Below are positions 25,496 to 34,316 of a stretch of DNA of 64,000 nt, piece after piece. The stretch's first letter is position 1, and each line of letters opens with the position of its first letter. Made by a program: the position numbers and the translations under genes. The DNA comes from an uncultured Clostridia bacterium (GTDB lineage Bacteria; Bacillota; Clostridia; Oscillospirales; CAG-272): assembly GCA_944381075.1 (NCBI GenBank), contig CALWJT010000023.1, forward strand, positions 1 to 64,000, read 5' to 3'. The notes beneath the pieces are model-generated. The model was not told the origin of the DNA. It saw nothing but the letters and a program-made list of their open reading frames with translations, and did not search any database.

Positions 25496-26740
25496 TTAAT
25501 CGAGAAGCCTTTCGATTTGGATAAGCCGGTTGTACTTGGCGACGCGTTCTCCTCTGGCCGGGGCGCCCGCCTTGAGAAAGCCGGCGCCTGTCGCGACGGC
25601 GATATCGGAGATAAAGGTATCTCCCGTTTCTCCGGAGCGGTGGGAAATGACGGTTTTATAGCCATTTGCGTGGGCAAGCCTTATTGCGTCGAGCGTTTCG
25701 GAAAGCGTTCCGATTTGATTCGGCTTGATAAGGACCGCGTTGGCAAGCTTCTCTTGGATGCCCTTTCGCAGACGCGCGGTGTTTGTGACAAAGAGATCGT
25801 CTCCGACCAGCATGATCGTATTTCCGAGCGCTTCTGTCACCGCCTTCCAGCCGGCTGCGTCGTTTTCTCCTACGGGGTCCTCAATGGAAAGGATCGGGTA
25901 GATCTCACACCAATGTGAAAATTTGGAGATCAGCTCGTCCGCAGTCAGAAGAAGTCCTCGTCCCGGCAGGGAATAACGGTCGCCCTGCGCCCATTCGCTC
26001 GCTGCGACGTCGAGAGCAAGCTTTACCGTATCCGTCGTGTAGCCGGCCTTTTGGATCGCTTCCAGGATACATTCGATCGCCGCCTCGTCGTCTGGGAGAT
26101 CCGGTGCGAAGCCGCCTTCGTCTCCGACGGCGGTGGCATATCCCTTGTCACGAAGCGTCTGGCGCAGAGCGTGATAAATTTCACTCCCGGTCCTTACCGC
26201 TTCGGAAATGGTTTTCGCTCCGACGGGCACGATCATGAATTCCTGAATATCGATGTTGTTGTCTGCATGCCGGCCCCCGTTGAGGATGTTCATCATGGGG
26301 ACCGGCATGGATACGCTTCCGTATATCCCGCCGAGATAGCGATAAAGCGGCATCTCATATGCGTTTGCTGCGGCTCTCGCGGCGGCAAGAGAGACCGCGA
26401 GAATCGCGTTGGCGCCGAAATATGATTTGTTCTGAGTACCGTCAAGCTCCATGAGCCGCCGGTCAAGCGCGCGCTGAAGGGAAGCGTCGACACCGCGGAT
26501 CTCCGGCAGAATCTGTGTTTCGATATCTGCACAGACGCCGCGGGTCCCGAGTCCTCTGTACCGTGCGGGATCTCCGTCTCTGCGTTCGGCGGCTTCATAT
26601 TCTCCGGTCGAGGCACCGGACGGCACGCTTGCCGTGCCGGACGCGCCGCCCTCGAGCGCGAGATGCACCGTAATGGTAGGATTTCCTCTGGAATCCAGCG
26701 TTTCAAAGGCTCGCAGGGATGTGATTTTTTTGCTGTTCAT
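25496..26740 (-). CDS. eno: Enolase
   Basis: 414 aa, slightly shorter than most enolases (about 430) but with all catalytic features: LDSRGNPT at the start, the flexible loop PSGASTG, GDEGGFAPD, the Mg ligands in LSIEDPVGEND and LVGDDLFVTN, then LIKPNQIGT and SHRSGETGDTFI. It interconverts 2-phosphoglycerate and phosphoenolpyruvate in glycolysis and may associate with the RNA degradosome. The gene is monocistronic or read with mazF. The start is followed by MNSKKITSLRAFE. Confidence 0.97.
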   Translation of the reverse strand: MNSKKITSLRAFETLDSRGNPTITVHLALEGGASGTASVPSGASTGEYEAAERRDGDPARYRGLGTRGVCADIETQILPEIRGVDASLQRALDRRLMELDGTQNKSYFGANAILAVSLAAARAAANAYEMPLYRYLGGIYGSVSMPVPMMNILNGGRHADNNIDIQEFMIVPVGAKTISEAVRTGSEIYHALRQTLRDKGYATAVGDEGGFAPDLPDDEAAIECILEAIQKAGYTTDTVKLALDVAASEWAQGDRYSLPGRGLLLTADELISKFSHWCEIYPILSIEDPVGENDAAGWKAVTEALGNTIMLVGDDLFVTNTARLRKGIQEKLANAVLIKPNQIGTLSETLDAIRLAHANGYKTVISHRSGETGDTFISDIAVATGAGFLKAGAPARGERVAKYNRLIQIERLLD

Positions 26741-26905
26741 AATTTATCCTCCTTTTTGCGGACGTTTTTGGCATGGGCAAAAAGCAAAAAACGATTTTTC
26801 GCTTTTTTGTTTGGTATATTATGAAGATTATTGTCATATATTGAAGTACTTATGCGCCTGCAACGAACGAGAAGGGAACTTGGGGACGAAAAATTCTGAA
26901 AATAC

Positions 26906-26934
26906 TTGATTTTTTAAAAATGTTATGATATAAT
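26906..26934 (+). promoter_or_regulatory. Sigma-A promoter, pcp
   Basis: TTGATT (26906-26911), a 17-bp spacer and TATAAT (26929-26934). The 26741-27019 gap between eno and pcp holds little else I can name; an A/T-rich hairpin-like stretch is near 26775-26810. Confidence 0.78.
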
Positions 26935-27019
26935 CTTCAAAGATTTCCATAGGGAAATTGTCGCTTCTGTCCAAAGGAAGCGTTGGAAAAAGAGAATTGC
27001 GTATTCGGAAGGAAATCCT

Positions 27020-27631
27020 ATGTCTGTCAAGATTTTGCTGACCGGGTTTGAACCGTTCGGCAAGGACGGACGCAATCCGTCCTCGGAGGCGGTGGAACGT
27101 CTGTCTGCCGTCAAGGGAGTCGAATTGGAAAAAGTGATCCTGCCGGTCTCCTGGTCCGGAGCATGGGGGCGGCTGCTTGCTGCTTGGGAGGATTTTTCTC
27201 CCGACGGTGTGCTGATGACAGGACTTGCGGGAGGCTCGGATCGGATCCGAGTCGAACGGGTAGGAATAAATCTTTGCGGCGCTGCAAAAGATAATCTCGG
27301 AAAATATCCGAACGGCACGGAAAGCGATGCGAAAGAAAGGAAAATCTGTGAGGCGGGAGCCGCTGCCTATTTTTCCACATATAATGAAAAAGGCATCCTG
27401 GACGCTCTTCATGGAGCGGGCGTCCCTGCGGGATACTCTTTTTCTGCCGGTACGTATTTATGCAACTATGTGCTGTATTCCGCGCTATATAAAATTGCAA
27501 GAGAACAAAAAAACATAAAAGCCGGTTTTCTCCATGTCCCGTATGCACAAGGGCAGCGGGAGGGAGTGCCGTGCCTTGCGATGGATACCATCGTTTTAGC
27601 CTTGGAGCTTGCGTTATCCAATATGTTTTAG
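27020..27631 (+). CDS. pcp: Pyrrolidone-carboxylate peptidase
   Basis: 203 aa, peptidase C15. The catalytic triad is present: Glu79 in RIRVERVGINL, Cys148 in SAGTYLCNYVLY and His172 in GFLHVPY. The N-terminus ILLTGFEPFG is diagnostic. It removes N-terminal pyroglutamate from peptides in the cytosol. The ribosome site is GAAGGAAATC. It is followed 11 nt later by a lipoprotein gene, apparently co-transcribed up to the terminator at 28403. Confidence 0.96.
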   Translation: MSVKILLTGFEPFGKDGRNPSSEAVERLSAVKGVELEKVILPVSWSGAWGRLLAAWEDFSPDGVLMTGLAGGSDRIRVERVGINLCGAAKDNLGKYPNGTESDAKERKICEAGAAAYFSTYNEKGILDALHGAGVPAGYSFSAGTYLCNYVLYSALYKIAREQKNIKAGFLHVPYAQGQREGVPCLAMDTIVLALELALSNMF

Positions 27632-27642
27632 GAGGTGGGATA

Positions 27643-28404
27643 ATGAAGTATGTAAGGAAAATCGCTGCGGCCGTCATTGCTGTCGTGATGCTGATTGCCG
27701 GGATTTATGCCTGCACACCGTCCAAGAAAATCCAAGATGAAGTCTATGATTATTTGAATGAAAAATACAATGGATTGGAATTTTCGCTTCTCGACTATAC
27801 GCAGGAAAAGGAAACGAACGGAAGATACACCGTTTCGGCAAAGTGTCTGACGACGGATGTTGAATTTGAGATCTATGTTTCCTCTCTTTTTATTACGGAC
27901 AGCTATGCGGTAAGCTATGCCAATTCCGTGATGGACCCTCAGATTCTGAATGTCCTCGGGAACGCGCGCAGTCTTGCCTGCGTTGAGGATGTGCAGTGGC
28001 TCGATCTTTATGAGAAGGACAGCAACGGTTATCGGTTCGATGAGGTCGACCCGGATATTTCTTATGACGTCAAGGATGTCAATGAGATTTATCGGATCCG
28101 GCTTGCGGATATTGATTCCGCAAATGAAGCGGCGCAATGTGTTTATCTCGTGATGACGTCTTTGGATAAATCGGGAATCGAGCTCGATTATACGACCTTT
28201 GAGTTTACTTTGGATGAGACGCCAATTTTGTTCAGCACGGATACCGCATCTGTGAAGGAGATCCCGCTCGCGGACCTGGAGTCGAAATTTTATGCGGCGG
28301 AATCTCAGGCGGCAGAGAGTGGAAATATTCTTTACAGCACGAAGTCGTACAAGGAAATCAGCTACTTTATGGATGGCAGCAAAATAGACCATAAGGACGA
28401 ATAA
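27643..28404 (+). CDS. Lipoprotein, unknown function
   Basis: 253 aa from ATG 27643, preceded by GGAGGTGG. A lipobox in GIYACTPS (about residue 24) follows a hydrophobic stretch, so it is probably a surface-anchored lipoprotein. The mature part is Asp/Glu-rich and appears to form two alpha/beta segments with repeated acidic motifs (DEVDPDISYDVKDVNE). The family was not recognised. It shares a transcript with pcp. Confidence 0.7.
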   Translation: MKYVRKIAAAVIAVVMLIAGIYACTPSKKIQDEVYDYLNEKYNGLEFSLLDYTQEKETNGRYTVSAKCLTTDVEFEIYVSSLFITDSYAVSYANSVMDPQILNVLGNARSLACVEDVQWLDLYEKDSNGYRFDEVDPDISYDVKDVNEIYRIRLADIDSANEAAQCVYLVMTSLDKSGIELDYTTFEFTLDETPILFSTDTASVKEIPLADLESKFYAAESQAAESGNILYSTKSYKEISYFMDGSKIDHKDE

Positions 28405-28434
28405 AAAAGCAGGCGGCTTGCCGCCTGCTTTTTT
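28403..28434. terminator. Bidirectional terminator
   Basis: AAAAAAGCAGGCGG with CCGCCTGCTTTTTT around a short loop; the stem is about 14 bp. It separates the pcp unit (plus) from the SleC-like set (minus). Confidence 0.93.
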
Positions 28435-28435
28435 A

Positions 28436-28972
28436 TTATCCTATGTAAGATTCGTTGTCCGCGAATATGTTGTAATTCTGCGCCAAAGAGTCCCATGTGC
28501 GTTTGTCGACCATGCCGGTTTGCGGCAGCTGGTTGAGCTTTTGGAACCTTCGGACGGCGTCGGCCGTTTCTGTATCGTAGGTCCCGCTTGGGCTGATGTT
28601 TTCAAAATCGTCGTATACGACGGCTACAGCGGAGAGTATGATCTGTATGATATAGATGATGTCGCTTTTCTCTCCAAGGTGCGTTACATAGTCGCCGCCT
28701 GGAAACGGAAAGATGGCGATGCCTGGGCTGATCTTATATAGCGCATCTCCGTATTCTTCCATTACCTTGTTCCAGGTGGCGTAATCGACGGTACCGGTCG
28801 GAGGCAGACCGTAGATGGCCTGAAATTCCCGGACAGCCTCCTCCGTGTCCGGTCCGAATATGCCGTCGGCGATGATGATGCTCATATCGCCGTTGATTTG
28901 AGCGATCCTTCTGAGCTTTGACTGAAGCTCATATACCTCATTGGGATAGGCGTTGTAATTGTCTGAATTCAT
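28436..28972 (-). CDS. Peptidoglycan-binding domain protein
   Basis: 178 aa with two PG_binding_1 domains: one near residues 12-72 (DGIFGPDTEEAVREFQ, then GTVDYATWNKV) and one near 85-165 (DTETADAVRRFQ, then GMVDKRTWDSL). There is no signal peptide and no catalytic domain. Its ATG overlaps the stop of the preceding gene (ATGA), so translation is coupled. With the two upstream genes it makes up a set resembling spore cortex-lytic SleC split over three proteins; it probably targets cortex peptidoglycan. Confidence 0.85.
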   Translation of the reverse strand: MNSDNYNAYPNEVYELQSKLRRIAQINGDMSIIIADGIFGPDTEEAVREFQAIYGLPPTGTVDYATWNKVMEEYGDALYKISPGIAIFPFPGGDYVTHLGEKSDIIYIIQIILSAVAVVYDDFENISPSGTYDTETADAVRRFQKLNQLPQTGMVDKRTWDSLAQNYNIFADNESYIG

Positions 28973-30387
28973 GGATTGGCGTCCCCTCCTCCGTTATTGG
29001 AAAGTTCATTGCCGGAAAATTGGCCTTCTGCTCGGTAAGAACCGGATAAGACATCGTTGTAGATATCGGCGAGCACATCCCATGTGAGCGGTCCTACGAT
29101 GCCGTTGATGGGAAGCTCGAATAATGCCTGGGTTGCATAGATGGCGTCTCGGGTGTTTTCATCGTATGTGCCGGTCAGCGGGATCTCCGGAATTTCTGCA
29201 TAGACGACGGATGCCACGTTGATAAATTCCTGAAGCTGCTCCACGTCGGGACCCGTGGAGCCAAGCTTTAAAAAGGTCCCGGGAAACGGCAGCACGCTTG
29301 TTCCGATTTGCTCAGGAGACAGGCTTTGGATCACACCGTAATAGGCGTCGAAGAGCAGATTCCATGTCGCATCGTCCACGATGCCTGTTACGGGCAGCCC
29401 ATACGCGCTTTGGAAGGCGGAAACCGCGTTTTGCGTCTGTTCGTCGTAGGTGCCGTTGACAGAAACAAGGGGGATCTTCGGATTGAAATAGGAAAGCGCG
29501 GCAAGATAATATTGTATGATGCTGACGCTGCTTCCGGTATCGCCGGGAGAGAGCACGCCGGGGAACTGCTGATTGAAGTCTTCGGGGGTCAGTCCTTCGC
29601 TGTTCAGCTCGTTCAGCCGCTTGACGGCGTTGAATATGAATTGTATTTTATACCAGGTTGCTTTTCCGACAATCCCGTCGACGTCGAGGTCAAAAATCCT
29701 CTGGAACTGCCGCACGGCATTTTCGGTTTCGACGCCGAAGATCCCGTCTGCGGGATCGATCTTCGGGATCGAGGGATAATTGACGGAGATCCGGTTGAGC
29801 TTTGTCTGCATGGAGGCGACGTCGTTGCCGGCGCTTCCGAGCCGAAGAAGGATCTCCGGCTCGGACGGCTCGATATTCTGAACGGGCGCATTGTAAACGA
29901 TCTGTATATCGTCGCCGTAATAATTTTTCAGGATATCATAGGGAACGTATCCTTGATTGGCAAGCTCGACGGTCCCCCATTGGGAAAGTCCCTCGCAGGT
30001 CACGGTGGTCCCGTTGCAGTACATGGCGAAAAGCGGTTCTATGCCGCCTTCCCGAATAAGATAGTCGTTAAAGATTTCGTCAACGATCCGGCTGATATTC
30101 TCAAAAATATCTCTGCCGTAGATGAAGGACTGATCATGAGCGGTGGAATTTGTGATATCAAAATCATAGCCGCGCGAGCGGTAATATTCGGTATAGATCC
30201 GATTGAGGGCAAAGGAAATCTGCGCTAAGATATTGGCGCGCAGCGCGCTTTCCGGCCATGTCGGATAGATCTCGCTTGAAGCGACGTTTTTTATGTAATC
30301 CGGAAACGATACCGTCACATTCTGAGCGGGCGCGTCCGGCTCGCCGAGATGGACGGTAATGTATTCCGGTATCACCGGATATGGCAT
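28969..30387 (-). CDS. SleC-like spore cortex-lytic protein (SpoIID-like plus PG-binding)
   Basis: 472 aa. The N-terminal domain resembles SpoIID/LytB lytic transglycosylases: YPTWPESALRANILAQ, with a candidate catalytic Glu46, and a C-terminal part GLSQWGTVELANQGYVPYD followed by ILKNYYG. Three PG_binding_1 repeats follow (near 190-265, 285-360 and 375-450). This order matches SleC, the lytic transglycosylase that degrades spore cortex during germination. There is no signal peptide here, as for forespore or mother-cell products. AAGGAG precedes the start. Confidence 0.78.
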   Translation of the reverse strand: MPYPVIPEYITVHLGEPDAPAQNVTVSFPDYIKNVASSEIYPTWPESALRANILAQISFALNRIYTEYYRSRGYDFDITNSTAHDQSFIYGRDIFENISRIVDEIFNDYLIREGGIEPLFAMYCNGTTVTCEGLSQWGTVELANQGYVPYDILKNYYGDDIQIVYNAPVQNIEPSEPEILLRLGSAGNDVASMQTKLNRISVNYPSIPKIDPADGIFGVETENAVRQFQRIFDLDVDGIVGKATWYKIQFIFNAVKRLNELNSEGLTPEDFNQQFPGVLSPGDTGSSVSIIQYYLAALSYFNPKIPLVSVNGTYDEQTQNAVSAFQSAYGLPVTGIVDDATWNLLFDAYYGVIQSLSPEQIGTSVLPFPGTFLKLGSTGPDVEQLQEFINVASVVYAEIPEIPLTGTYDENTRDAIYATQALFELPINGIVGPLTWDVLADIYNDVLSGSYRAEGQFSGNELSNNGGGDANP

Positions 30388-30403
30388 AGCGTTTGCTCCT
30401 TCT

Positions 30404-30820
30404 TCAAAGACTTGGTTTCTTGCTTTCTTCGTTGATGATGATGCTGCCGGAGGGATACCGCGTTTCGGATTCGCTGACGGGGATCAGCCATGCCGGCTGG
30501 AGCGAGGTGATGCCGGGATAGATCGGGACATGGGTGTTGACGATCCCATAGTAGCCGTCGGCGGAGATTTCAATGGTGATATCCGTATACGGCACGGCGC
30601 CGCCGGGGGTCAGGGACTCCGACGGGGACGGCGTTTCGATTTCATACGGCTCGGTGAGGCCGTCGGCATCGGTATTCATGACGGTGAGAAGCTGACTTGT
30701 CCCGTCCTCATTCAATTTCCTGACGACGACGGTAGCGCCGGAGACGGGCACGGCGTTCCGTGCGGATGTCGTTTGCACGATCAGCCTTCCATAATATGTT
30801 TCATTGGCGGATTGATCCAT
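30404..30820 (-). CDS. SleC N-terminal-like domain protein
   Basis: 138 aa from ATG 30820 (GGAG 6 nt upstream; an ATG at 30832 lacks a good site). It looks like a carboxypeptidase-regulatory or Ig-like beta sandwich: GRLIVQTTSARNAVPVSGATV, then EISADGYYGIVNTHVPIYPGIT. The N-terminal domain of SleC proteins has a similar start and strand pattern. It is followed 16 nt later by the SpoIID/PG-binding gene, so the SleC-like architecture may be distributed over adjacent genes. The call is by analogy and moderately uncertain. Confidence 0.65.
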   Translation of the reverse strand: MDQSANETYYGRLIVQTTSARNAVPVSGATVVVRKLNEDGTSQLLTVMNTDADGLTEPYEIETPSPSESLTPGGAVPYTDITIEISADGYYGIVNTHVPIYPGITSLQPAWLIPVSESETRYPSGSIIINEESKKPSL

Positions 30821-30934
30821 AGACTGCTCCATTCTGCGTTTTTTTCGGTTCGGACGGCTGCCCCGTCCTTTTTTCGTTGTGGCGAATACAATACAGTATA
30901 TGAGAAAAAATACGCGGGGGTTCCTGTCTTTCTC

Positions 30935-30963
30935 TTTACAAACGGGAAAATTTGTGCTACAAT
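30935..30963 (+). promoter_or_regulatory. Sigma-A promoter, PHP gene
   Basis: TTTACA (30935-30940), a 17-bp spacer and TACAAT (30958-30963). Confidence 0.72.
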
Positions 30964-31013
30964 CCGTTTATCGAATTCCCCCCGCGGGAAATTTTTGGAG
31001 AAAGGAATCTGTC

Positions 31014-32375
31014 ATGAAACGAGAGCTTCTCAATTACGATATCTATCCTAAGGTTTTTCCCATCGGAAAATCGGTGCGCTTTACCGTAAAGCCGCTCGGC
31101 GGCCATGCCGCGTTTGAGGCGGGAAAGGAATATACCATCCTTATCCTTACTATGAACGAAGGCAGCTATTCCACCTATCCTGACCGCAGAAACGCGGCCC
31201 GCTGTTCGCTCACGCCGTCGTCCGACGGCTGCTTCCATCTGACCCATGCGTTTGAGACGGAAGGGGAATATTATGTCCGCATCCTAAAGGACGACATGCG
31301 GATCGTTCAGCTTGCTGTCTATGCCGTCGCCGAGGATCTTGACGGCCGCTATCCGTATATGGGGGACATGCACATGCACTCCACCATGTCCGACGGCAGG
31401 GAGCATCCGTATATCGTGGCGGCGAACTACCGCAGATTCGGCTACGATTTCATGGCGCTGACCGATCACCGGAAGTTTTATCCGTCTCTTGAGCTGATGA
31501 AATTTTATGAGGGGTTGGGACTTGATATCCATTTTTATACCGGTGAGGAGATCCATCTGCCCGGCAATGATATCCACATTGTAAATTTCGGCGGAGACTA
31601 CAGCGTCAACGGCCTGCTGGAATCCTCGGATCAGTTCCGGTGCCGGGGCGCCGATCCTGCCTCGCGGTCGGTCGACGGCGTTTGTCCTGCGGTTTTGACG
31701 GTTGCCGAGTATGAGGAGCAGGTGAACGCGCTTGCAAAAACGCTGAATATTCCGGCGGGCATCGAGGCTTTTCCGTATGCCTCCTGCGTCTGGATTCTGG
31801 ATCATATCAAAAAAGCGCACGGACTTGGCATTTTTGCTCATCCATACTGGATTTCCAACGTGTATCAGGTTCCGGAGAGCTTTACGGACTATCTGTTTGA
31901 GACGCATCCCTTTGATGCCTTTGAGGTATTCGGCGGCGAGTCCTACTTCGAGCAAAACGGCTTTCAGGCCGCTAAATATTATGAATTCCGCGAGAAGGGC
32001 ATCAAGGTCCCGATCGTCGGCAATACGGATTCCCACGGCTCGACGGAATACAATCCCATCATGAAGACGGCGCGCACGATGGTCTTTGCGCGTGAAAATA
32101 CGAGGGATGCCCTGGTGGACGCCGTCAAAACGTTTTACAACGTGGCGGTCCAGGACATCGGGAACCATCTGGAGGTGCTGGGAGACCTTCGTATGATGAA
32201 ATACGGATGGTTCCTTTTGACAAACTATTTTCCGCTTCACGATGAGCTTTGCTTTGAGGAAGGACGGCTCATGAAGGCGTACGCCTGCGGCGACGAGGAC
32301 GCCGGCGCAGAGCTTGTCCGGCTTTCGGGCAGAGTGCAGCGGCTGAGAGAAAAGTATTTTCTGTTTTCAAAGTGA
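31014..32375 (+). CDS. PHP-domain phosphoesterase-like protein
   Basis: 453 aa from ATG 31014 (GGAGAAAGGA upstream). The first ~115 residues form a beta-rich domain; then a PHP domain with metal motifs GDMHMHSTMSDG, MALTDH, GEEIH, FAHPYW and NTDSHG. All metal ligands appear present, so it is likely an active hydrolase; the substrate (nucleotide, polyphosphate or sugar phosphate) is unknown. There is no signal peptide. The gene is monocistronic between a promoter and a strong terminator. Confidence 0.85.
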   Translation: MKRELLNYDIYPKVFPIGKSVRFTVKPLGGHAAFEAGKEYTILILTMNEGSYSTYPDRRNAARCSLTPSSDGCFHLTHAFETEGEYYVRILKDDMRIVQLAVYAVAEDLDGRYPYMGDMHMHSTMSDGREHPYIVAANYRRFGYDFMALTDHRKFYPSLELMKFYEGLGLDIHFYTGEEIHLPGNDIHIVNFGGDYSVNGLLESSDQFRCRGADPASRSVDGVCPAVLTVAEYEEQVNALAKTLNIPAGIEAFPYASCVWILDHIKKAHGLGIFAHPYWISNVYQVPESFTDYLFETHPFDAFEVFGGESYFEQNGFQAAKYYEFREKGIKVPIVGNTDSHGSTEYNPIMKTARTMVFARENTRDALVDAVKTFYNVAVQDIGNHLEVLGDLRMMKYGWFLLTNYFPLHDELCFEEGRLMKAYACGDEDAGAELVRLSGRVQRLREKYFLFSK

Positions 32376-32397
32376 AGATATCGCGGCGCTCTGATAG

Positions 32398-32444
32398 AAA
32401 GGGACGGCCGGCGTGTCTGATTTGACACGCCGGCCGTCCCTTTT
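32398..32444. terminator. Bidirectional terminator
   Basis: A long perfect stem (GGGACGGCCGGCGTGTC with its complement, 6-nt loop) flanked by AAA and TTTT, between the PHP gene and the carboxymuconolactone decarboxylase-like gene. Confidence 0.92.
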
Positions 32445-32478
32445 GGGAGAAATTCTAAACAAAAGAAGGAAATGCGGT

Positions 32479-33171
32479 TCAGCCGTCTTGCTCCAACGCT
32501 CTTTCGATGCAGGAGAGTGCGCAGAGACTGCGGGGATAGCCGATATAGGGAAGACACTGAAGGACGACTTTCGTGAGAAACACCCTGTCATTCCCAAGGT
32601 TCCTGTTGCCTTTCACATGTGCGGTAAGCTGCGGCTCGCAGCCTCCCTGCGCCATCAAAAAGCAGAACGTAATCATTTCCCGTTCGGCAAGAGAGAGTCC
32701 CCCTCGCGTATAGTAGTCGCCGAAGCAGTTCGCCGCCAGAAAGCGGTGGATGGGACCGGCTTTCCATGCGTCTCGCATGGACTCGCCGAAGATCTCCGCC
32801 TGCACGGCGGCGCCCTTTTCCAGACGGTCCTCCATCGTAGTGGCCGCCTGTCCCGCTAAGGGAAGCGGGATGCCTTTTTCTGTGAACACCTCGTTGGTGA
32901 TGCCAAGGAACGCCCACATCCGTCCCATGCCGAGGTAGTCCGCCGCCTGATATACGATTTCCTTGACGGCGACGGGCGAAAGTCCCGCCTCCAGCGCGGT
33001 CGGGAGCATTTCCCGATAGGCGTCTGTTCCTCCGCATCCGATAAGGGCGGAGAGGATCGCCGTATATCGGATGACAGGCTCAAGTGCTGCTTCCTTTTCG
33101 TTTGCGGCCTCGTCAAAGGCGAAATGCTCGAAGCGTTCCATGAATTCCGGATCGGTCGTATGGTAGTTCAT
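32479..33171 (-). CDS. Carboxymuconolactone decarboxylase family protein
   Basis: 230 aa with two CMD-like helical repeats (about 40-115 and 150-225). A Cys/His redox motif of the AhpD type (CxxC) is not evident; the SALIGCGG and AQGGCEPQLTAHV segments may serve. Family members include AhpD-like hydroperoxidases and decarboxylases; the substrate cannot be told. The start follows GGAGG. It is the last of the minus-strand redox set with the aldo/keto reductase, cupin and flavodoxin lipoprotein genes. Confidence 0.82.
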   Translation of the reverse strand: MNYHTTDPEFMERFEHFAFDEAANEKEAALEPVIRYTAILSALIGCGGTDAYREMLPTALEAGLSPVAVKEIVYQAADYLGMGRMWAFLGITNEVFTEKGIPLPLAGQAATTMEDRLEKGAAVQAEIFGESMRDAWKAGPIHRFLAANCFGDYYTRGGLSLAEREMITFCFLMAQGGCEPQLTAHVKGNRNLGNDRVFLTKVVLQCLPYIGYPRSLCALSCIERALEQDG

Positions 33172-33210
33172 CGGTTGCCTCCTTCCATAGGTACGAAAAA
33201 TTGCCGTCCG

Positions 33211-33243
33211 ACGCTTCGGCGGCTTTGCCGCCTGCCGAAGCGT
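33211..33243. repeat. GC-rich hairpin between the decarboxylase-like and aldo/keto reductase genes
   Basis: ACGCTTCGG/CCGAAGCGT with an inner CGGC/GCCG. Located in the 116-bp intergenic gap, it may separate transcripts or stabilise mRNA ends. Confidence 0.5.
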
Positions 33244-33268
33244 GAGGACGATTGGTCCTTTTTCGCCA

Positions 33269-33298
33269 GAAAAAATAGGGATACCCTCTATTTTTCTG
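33269..33298 (-). terminator. Terminator overlapping the aldo/keto reductase stop codon
   Basis: On the minus strand AGAAAAATAG-(A)GGG, a short loop, CCCTATTTTTTCT; the T-run forms the 3' arm. It may end part of the transcription before the decarboxylase-like gene. Confidence 0.65.
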
Positions 33299-34316
33299 CG
33301 GACCAGACGTGCGGGACATCCGCGGTCTCCGGTGTGTTCTGCGCCATGACGCCGACCGGCTTATGCGGGATGTACAGCTCTTCCAAATAGGAGATTTCCT
33401 CATCGCAGAGCGTGAGCTCGACGGCTTTTGCGGCTCCTTCTATCTGATGCGGCTTGGTAGCGCCGACGATGGGCGCCGTCACCTTGGCAAGCAGCCAGGC
33501 AAGGGAAACCTCCGTCATGGATACGCCGCGCTTTTCCGCAAGCCTTGCGACGCGGTCGATGATGCGTCTATCCTGTTCTGCGGTAGCGTCATATTTTAAC
33601 TTGGCGTAGCTGTCCTCTTCGAGACGCTTGGAGGTCTCGCCGGGCCGTTTGGCAAGCCGTCCGCCCGCAAGCGCGCTGTAAGGGGTCATGGCGATGCCGT
33701 CCTCGGCGCAGAGCCTTGCCATTTCCCGTTCCTCCTCCCGAAAGTTGAGGTTGTAGTGCCCCTGCACCGAAACAAACGGAGGAAAGCCTTCTTTCTCTGC
33801 CAGCGCGTTTGCTTTGGCAAGCTGATAGGCGAAGCAGTTGGATATTCCGATATAGCGTGCTTTTCCGGCGCGGACGACGCGGCCCAGTCCCTCCATGATG
33901 TCGTAGAGCGGCGTTCTGTAGTCCCACATATGATAGATGTAGAGGTCCACGTAGTCCATGCCGAGGTTTTTCAGGCTCTTGTCCAGCATGCGCTCGATGT
34001 GCTGTACGCCGGAAATGCCGGCTGCGATCTCCCCGTCCGAGCGCGGCAGGAATTTTGTGGCGACTATGACCTCGCCGCGCCTTGCAAGATCGCGCAGCGC
34101 GCGTCCCAGATACTGCTCGCTTGTGCCGTTTTGGTACGCGATGGCGGTATCAAAAAAGTTGATTCCGAGGGCAAGCCCCCTTTTTATGATTTCGCGGGAG
34201 ACGGACTCGTCTGCCGTCCAGGAATGCTGTCCGTTCCCCGCCTCTCCGAAGCCCATGCAGCCCATGCAGATACGGGATACGGTAAGCTCGGAGCTTCCCA
34301 GCTTGGTATATTTCAT
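33288..34316 (-). CDS. Aldo/keto reductase
   Basis: 342 aa from ATG 34316 (AAGGAAA upstream). A full (beta/alpha)8 aldo/keto reductase pattern: NFFDTAIAYQNGTSEQYLG (catalytic Asp and Tyr), VATKFLPR (Lys), DLYIYHMWD (His) and YIGISNC, then the NADP-binding IVGATKPHQ. It is a cytosolic NADPH-dependent reductase of carbonyl substrates. It is grouped with the redox genes of the same strand. The substrate is unknown. Confidence 0.94.
   Translation of the reverse strand: MKYTKLGSSELTVSRICMGCMGFGEAGNGQHSWTADESVSREIIKRGLALGINFFDTAIAYQNGTSEQYLGRALRDLARRGEVIVATKFLPRSDGEIAAGISGVQHIERMLDKSLKNLGMDYVDLYIYHMWDYRTPLYDIMEGLGRVVRAGKARYIGISNCFAYQLAKANALAEKEGFPPFVSVQGHYNLNFREEEREMARLCAEDGIAMTPYSALAGGRLAKRPGETSKRLEEDSYAKLKYDATAEQDRRIIDRVARLAEKRGVSMTEVSLAWLLAKVTAPIVGATKPHQIEGAAKAVELTLCDEEISYLEELYIPHKPVGVMAQNTPETADVPHVWSAEK

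Noticed and set aside
25249..25677. Minus-strand ORF of 142 aa overlapping eno
   Set aside because: Most of it is enolase read in another frame; Arg/Pro/Ser-rich, no ribosome site, no antitoxin-like features.
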